A stretch of DNA of 64,000 bases from Lamellibrachia satsuma. Taxonomy: Eukaryota > Annelida > Polychaeta > Sabellida > Siboglinidae. Positions 63,501 through 64,000 of this stretch are shown in pieces (positions within the stretch are counted from its first letter, which is position 1; each line of letters opens with the position of its first letter). Position numbers and translations under genes: made by a program. The notes below the pieces were generated by a model. It saw nothing but the letters and a program-made list of their open reading frames with translations, had not been told where the DNA came from and did not search any database. The stretch spans positions 3,609,501-3,673,500 of the forward strand of contig BSQZ01000014.1 in assembly GCA_033239005.1 (NCBI GenBank), written 5' to 3'.

Positions 63501-64000
63501 ACACACCACCTGGCGAGTGGCCCAGTCTAGCTGCTTCTACAAGCCTTGTAACACAACACACACCTAATACACACACACGCCACCTGGCGAGTGGCCCAGT
63601 CTAGCTGCTTCTACAAGCCTTGTAACACAACACACACCTAATACACACACACGCCACCTGGCGAGTGGCCCAGTCTAGCTGCTTCTACAAGCCTTGTAAC
63701 ACAACACACACCTAATACACACACACGCCACCTGGCGAGTGGACCAGTCTAGCTGCTTCTACAAGCCTTGTAACACAACACACACCTAATACACACACAC
63801 CCCACCTGGCGAGTGGCCCAGTCTAGCTGCTTCTACAAGCCTTGTAACACAACACACACCTAATACACACACACACCACCTGGCGAGTGGACCAGTCTAG
63901 CTGCTTCTACAAGCCTTGTAACACAACACACACCTAATACACACACACACCACCTGGCGAGTGGACCAGTCTAGCTGCTTCTACAAGCCCTGTAACACAA
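39394..64000 (-). CDS. CERS: ceramide synthase (CerS/Lass family), 5' end outside window
   Basis: Ceramide synthases are ER membrane enzymes that N-acylate sphingoid bases with fatty acyl-CoA. Minus-strand exons: 63319-63213, 61331-61274, 60055-60005, 59692-59600, 58989-58861, 55751-55645, then either 52970-52811 or 46940-46784, then 39591-39394. Phases agree; 300 residues with the first alternative, 299 with the second. Recognition: homeobox-like end [18 protein letters not shown], then [43 protein letters not shown], the catalytic double histidine in [17 protein letters not shown] (58968-58963), [28 protein letters not shown], and the acidic tail [19 protein letters not shown]. The protein ends KKAK, a KKxx-type ER-retrieval signal. 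The first membrane span and most of the homeobox-like region lie beyond 64000. It resembles the CerS2/5/6 group, but I cannot assign a paralogue. Confidence 0.93.
39702..39747. repeat. perfect inverted repeat, 22-bp arms and 2-nt loop
   Basis: The left arm attttatataataataaattgt is exactly complementary to 39726-39747. It abuts a (TA)n/(TACA)n tract (39748-39896). Confidence 0.9.
39748..39896. repeat. (TA)n and TATACA microsatellite
   Basis: An almost pure alternating tract that keeps artefactual Tyr-Ile frames open on both strands. Confidence 0.95.
41278..41311. repeat. (GCAC)n microsatellite
   Basis: About eight gcac units in the ceramide synthase last intron. Confidence 0.9.
41872..42064. 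repeat. (TA)n-rich microsatellite
   Basis: Interrupted alternating TA with tgtgtg and ataatat breaks. Confidence 0.9.
42325..42680. repeat. compound (TA)n/(TACA)n/(TGTA)n microsatellite
   Basis: A 350-base alternating purine-pyrimidine tract split by the motif ctacatatctgaata in both orientations (42418, 42616, 42682). Confidence 0.95.
42726..44831. mobile_element. non-autonomous DNA transposon with 131-bp terminal inverted repeats
   Basis: The left end 42726-42857 (gttacagtcaatctgcgtaa...) and the reverse complement of the right end 44701-44831 (gttacagtcaacctgtgtaa...) align along their whole length. Each end is made of alternating copies of a near-palindromic unit, agtcatttcgcgtaatgact and variants. 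A second nested hairpin (gttattacacagt, 42869-42881 with 42906-42918) lies inside the left end. The 1.8-kb interior has no transposase-sized frame. The target duplication is ambiguous because both flanks are catatata. The superfamily is not assigned. Confidence 0.75.
46784..46940 (-). CDS. CERS: ceramide synthase alternative exon B (last TLC loop and membrane span)
   Basis: Acceptor gttcacag, a phase-2 entry that completes Arg, then [15 protein letters not shown], the hydrophobic core [34 protein letters not shown] and a gtgaac donor in phase 0. It aligns end to end with exon A at 52811-52970 (shared R-IL, LQ-LHI-WF, R-M and KG). It is one codon shorter and strongly diverged in the loop before the last membrane span. 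Intact splice sites, open frame and conserved hydrophobicity argue for a used alternative exon rather than a pseudoexon. Confidence 0.85.
48160..48425. repeat. purine-rich (GA/GGA)n tract
   Basis: More than 85 percent purine on the plus strand, with gagaggga words. It makes a spurious Ser/Pro/Leu frame on the minus strand. Confidence 0.85.
48640..48705. repeat. 21-bp tandem repeat, 3 copies
   Basis: The unit is attacacatgatccttggatt. Confidence 0.9.
48850..49255. repeat. tandem repeat of about 34 bp, about 12 copies
   Basis: The unit is tgaccttactgggtcatgg followed by atctcatttatgta, with many substitutions and small indels. Confidence 0.9.
52811..52970 (-). CDS. CERS: ceramide synthase alternative exon A (last TLC loop and membrane span)
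   Basis: Acceptor gctttcag completes Arg, then [21 protein letters not shown], the span [32 protein letters not shown] and a gtagga donor in phase 0. The YP plus aromatic loop and FNSLM..LQ.LHI.W pattern match the canonical vertebrate CerS sequence at this position. This is probably the ancestral-type exon. The alternative lies 5.9 kb downstream at 46784-46940. Confidence 0.88.
53390..55235. repeat. diverged direct duplication, about 0.45 kb at 53390-53862 and 54780-55235
   Basis: Ordered blocks are shared: tttccata(t/c)aggccaggtt, ttgattttacta/gtattggcagtg, aacaaaataaa, caaacatcacgaatcagaaacag, gcagtaccagacat and agatttctttttatgtaggttgat. It lies in the ceramide synthase intron between the exon at 55645 and exon A. 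I see no coding sequence in it. Confidence 0.75.
53870..54170. repeat. 16-bp tandem repeat (aaatatgtacttgttt), about 11 regular copies
   Basis: The regular core is 54010-54150; more diverged copies extend to both sides. It lies between the two halves of the direct duplication. Confidence 0.9.
55412..55615. repeat. 43-bp tandem repeat, 5 copies
   Basis: tatattcagaaattgccattag starts at 55412, 55455, 55498, 55541 and 55584. It ends about 30 bases from the donor of the exon at 55645. Confidence 0.95.
56225..56386 (+). mobile_element. possible 3' end of a LINE reverse-transcriptase ORF
   Basis: One plus-strand frame reads [18 protein letters not shown], then [19 protein letters not shown] and a stop. 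This resembles the arginine/tryptophan-rich end of many non-LTR retrotransposon proteins. It is short and has no other LINE parts, so identity is weak. Confidence 0.3.
58005..58192. repeat. 22-bp tandem repeat, about 8 copies
   Basis: The unit is gtgacattctagtgcgtgtctt, with gcctgtctc and gctgtct variants at the low end. Confidence 0.9.
58345..58655. mobile_element. MITE-like element with aaggcccacttacac end
   Basis: The left end aaggcccacttacacaagc with atccgattat is partly complementary to the right end gacataatcggaaaaacac. The interior shares blocks with 20390-20760. Confidence 0.5.
58715..58855. repeat. 24-bp tandem repeat, about 6 copies
   Basis: The unit is tggcaatcaagtcagtcagcgccg with variants. 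It ends at the donor of the exon at 58861. It opens a plus-strand Val-Lys-Ser-Ala frame that is not a gene. Confidence 0.85.
60085..60615. repeat. 20-bp family tandem repeat (actctcaagtaataacagat)
   Basis: More than 20 imperfect units, with a higher-order block of about 57 bases (gtaataagacactctctattgg) repeated 4 times between 60304 and 60510. It begins about 30 bases from the acceptor of the exon at 60005-60055. Confidence 0.9.
62080..62380. repeat. 102-bp tandem repeat, 3 copies
   Basis: cttctggtgtccactgagca recurs at 62092, 62194 and 62296. Its multiple-of-three length keeps an 88-codon plus frame open. Confidence 0.9.
62650..62815. repeat. tandem repeat of about 56 bp, 3 copies
   Basis: The unit contains gtttaataagagtgaatacc and tttgttaagtaatatgtgcagtc. 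Confidence 0.8.
63281..64000. repeat. 72-77-bp minisatellite copied from a ceramide synthase exon edge
   Basis: cacctggcgagtgg starts at 63281 (in the genuine exon), then 63353, 63430, 63507, 63581, 63655, 63729, 63803, 63877 and 63951, and runs off the window. Each unit repeats 38-39 bases of the 5' end of exon 63213-63319, its acceptor and a piece of CA-rich intron. On the minus strand the copies read TTGTAG where the exon reads TTGTCA, an in-frame stop. Most copies have ACAAG instead of ACAGG at the acceptor. Confidence 0.9.

Overview
The window is nuclear DNA from an animal. Coding sequence is split into many small exons with GT-AG junctions, introns and flanks are AT-rich, and they are packed with minisatellites, microsatellites, tRNA-derived SINEs and palindromic MITE-like repeats. 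The proteins are clearly metazoan but diverged from vertebrates. An invertebrate fits, and I would guess a lophotrochozoan such as a mollusc, but the sequence does not fix the phylum. All protein identities come from recalling the families; no search was run.

Four genes are supported by chained exons whose phases agree. (1) ICE2/NARG2, little elongation complex subunit 2, plus strand, 494-17893, 16 coding exons that sum to 1431 codons and a stop. (2) RAB18, minus strand, 27347-21048, 7 exons, 204 residues, tail-to-tail with ICE2. (3) SPC25, the NDC80-complex kinetochore subunit, plus strand, about 28285-33406, head-to-head with RAB18 across a short presumptive bidirectional promoter. (4) A ceramide synthase, minus strand, entering from beyond 64000 and ending at 39394, with its N-terminal exons outside the window.

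The most interesting system is in the ceramide synthase gene. The exon for the last part of the TLC domain exists in two diverged copies, 52811-52970 and 46784-46940. Both have the same splice phases, and exactly one must be used to keep the reading frame. They swap the loop and last membrane span, the region known to set acyl-CoA chain-length choice, so one locus probably makes two enzymes with different lipid products.

A second theme is repeat birth at exon edges. In RAB18 and in the ceramide synthase, an intronic minisatellite has grown from the 3' splice site and first codons of the next exon. Each unit is a decoy acceptor with an in-frame stop. A third minisatellite (1361-1560) grew from the tRNA head of a SINE. 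Other structures are an 86-bp near-perfect hairpin in an ICE2 intron and a 2.1-kb non-autonomous DNA transposon with 131-bp inverted ends at 42726-44831.

Layout: 1-461 flank; 462-18.9 kb ICE2; 18.9-19.3 kb SINE-bearing spacer; 19.3-27.35 kb RAB18; 27.35-27.6 kb shared promoter; 27.6-33.55 kb SPC25; 33.55-37.4 kb no recognised gene; 37.4-64 kb ceramide synthase with large repeat-filled introns.
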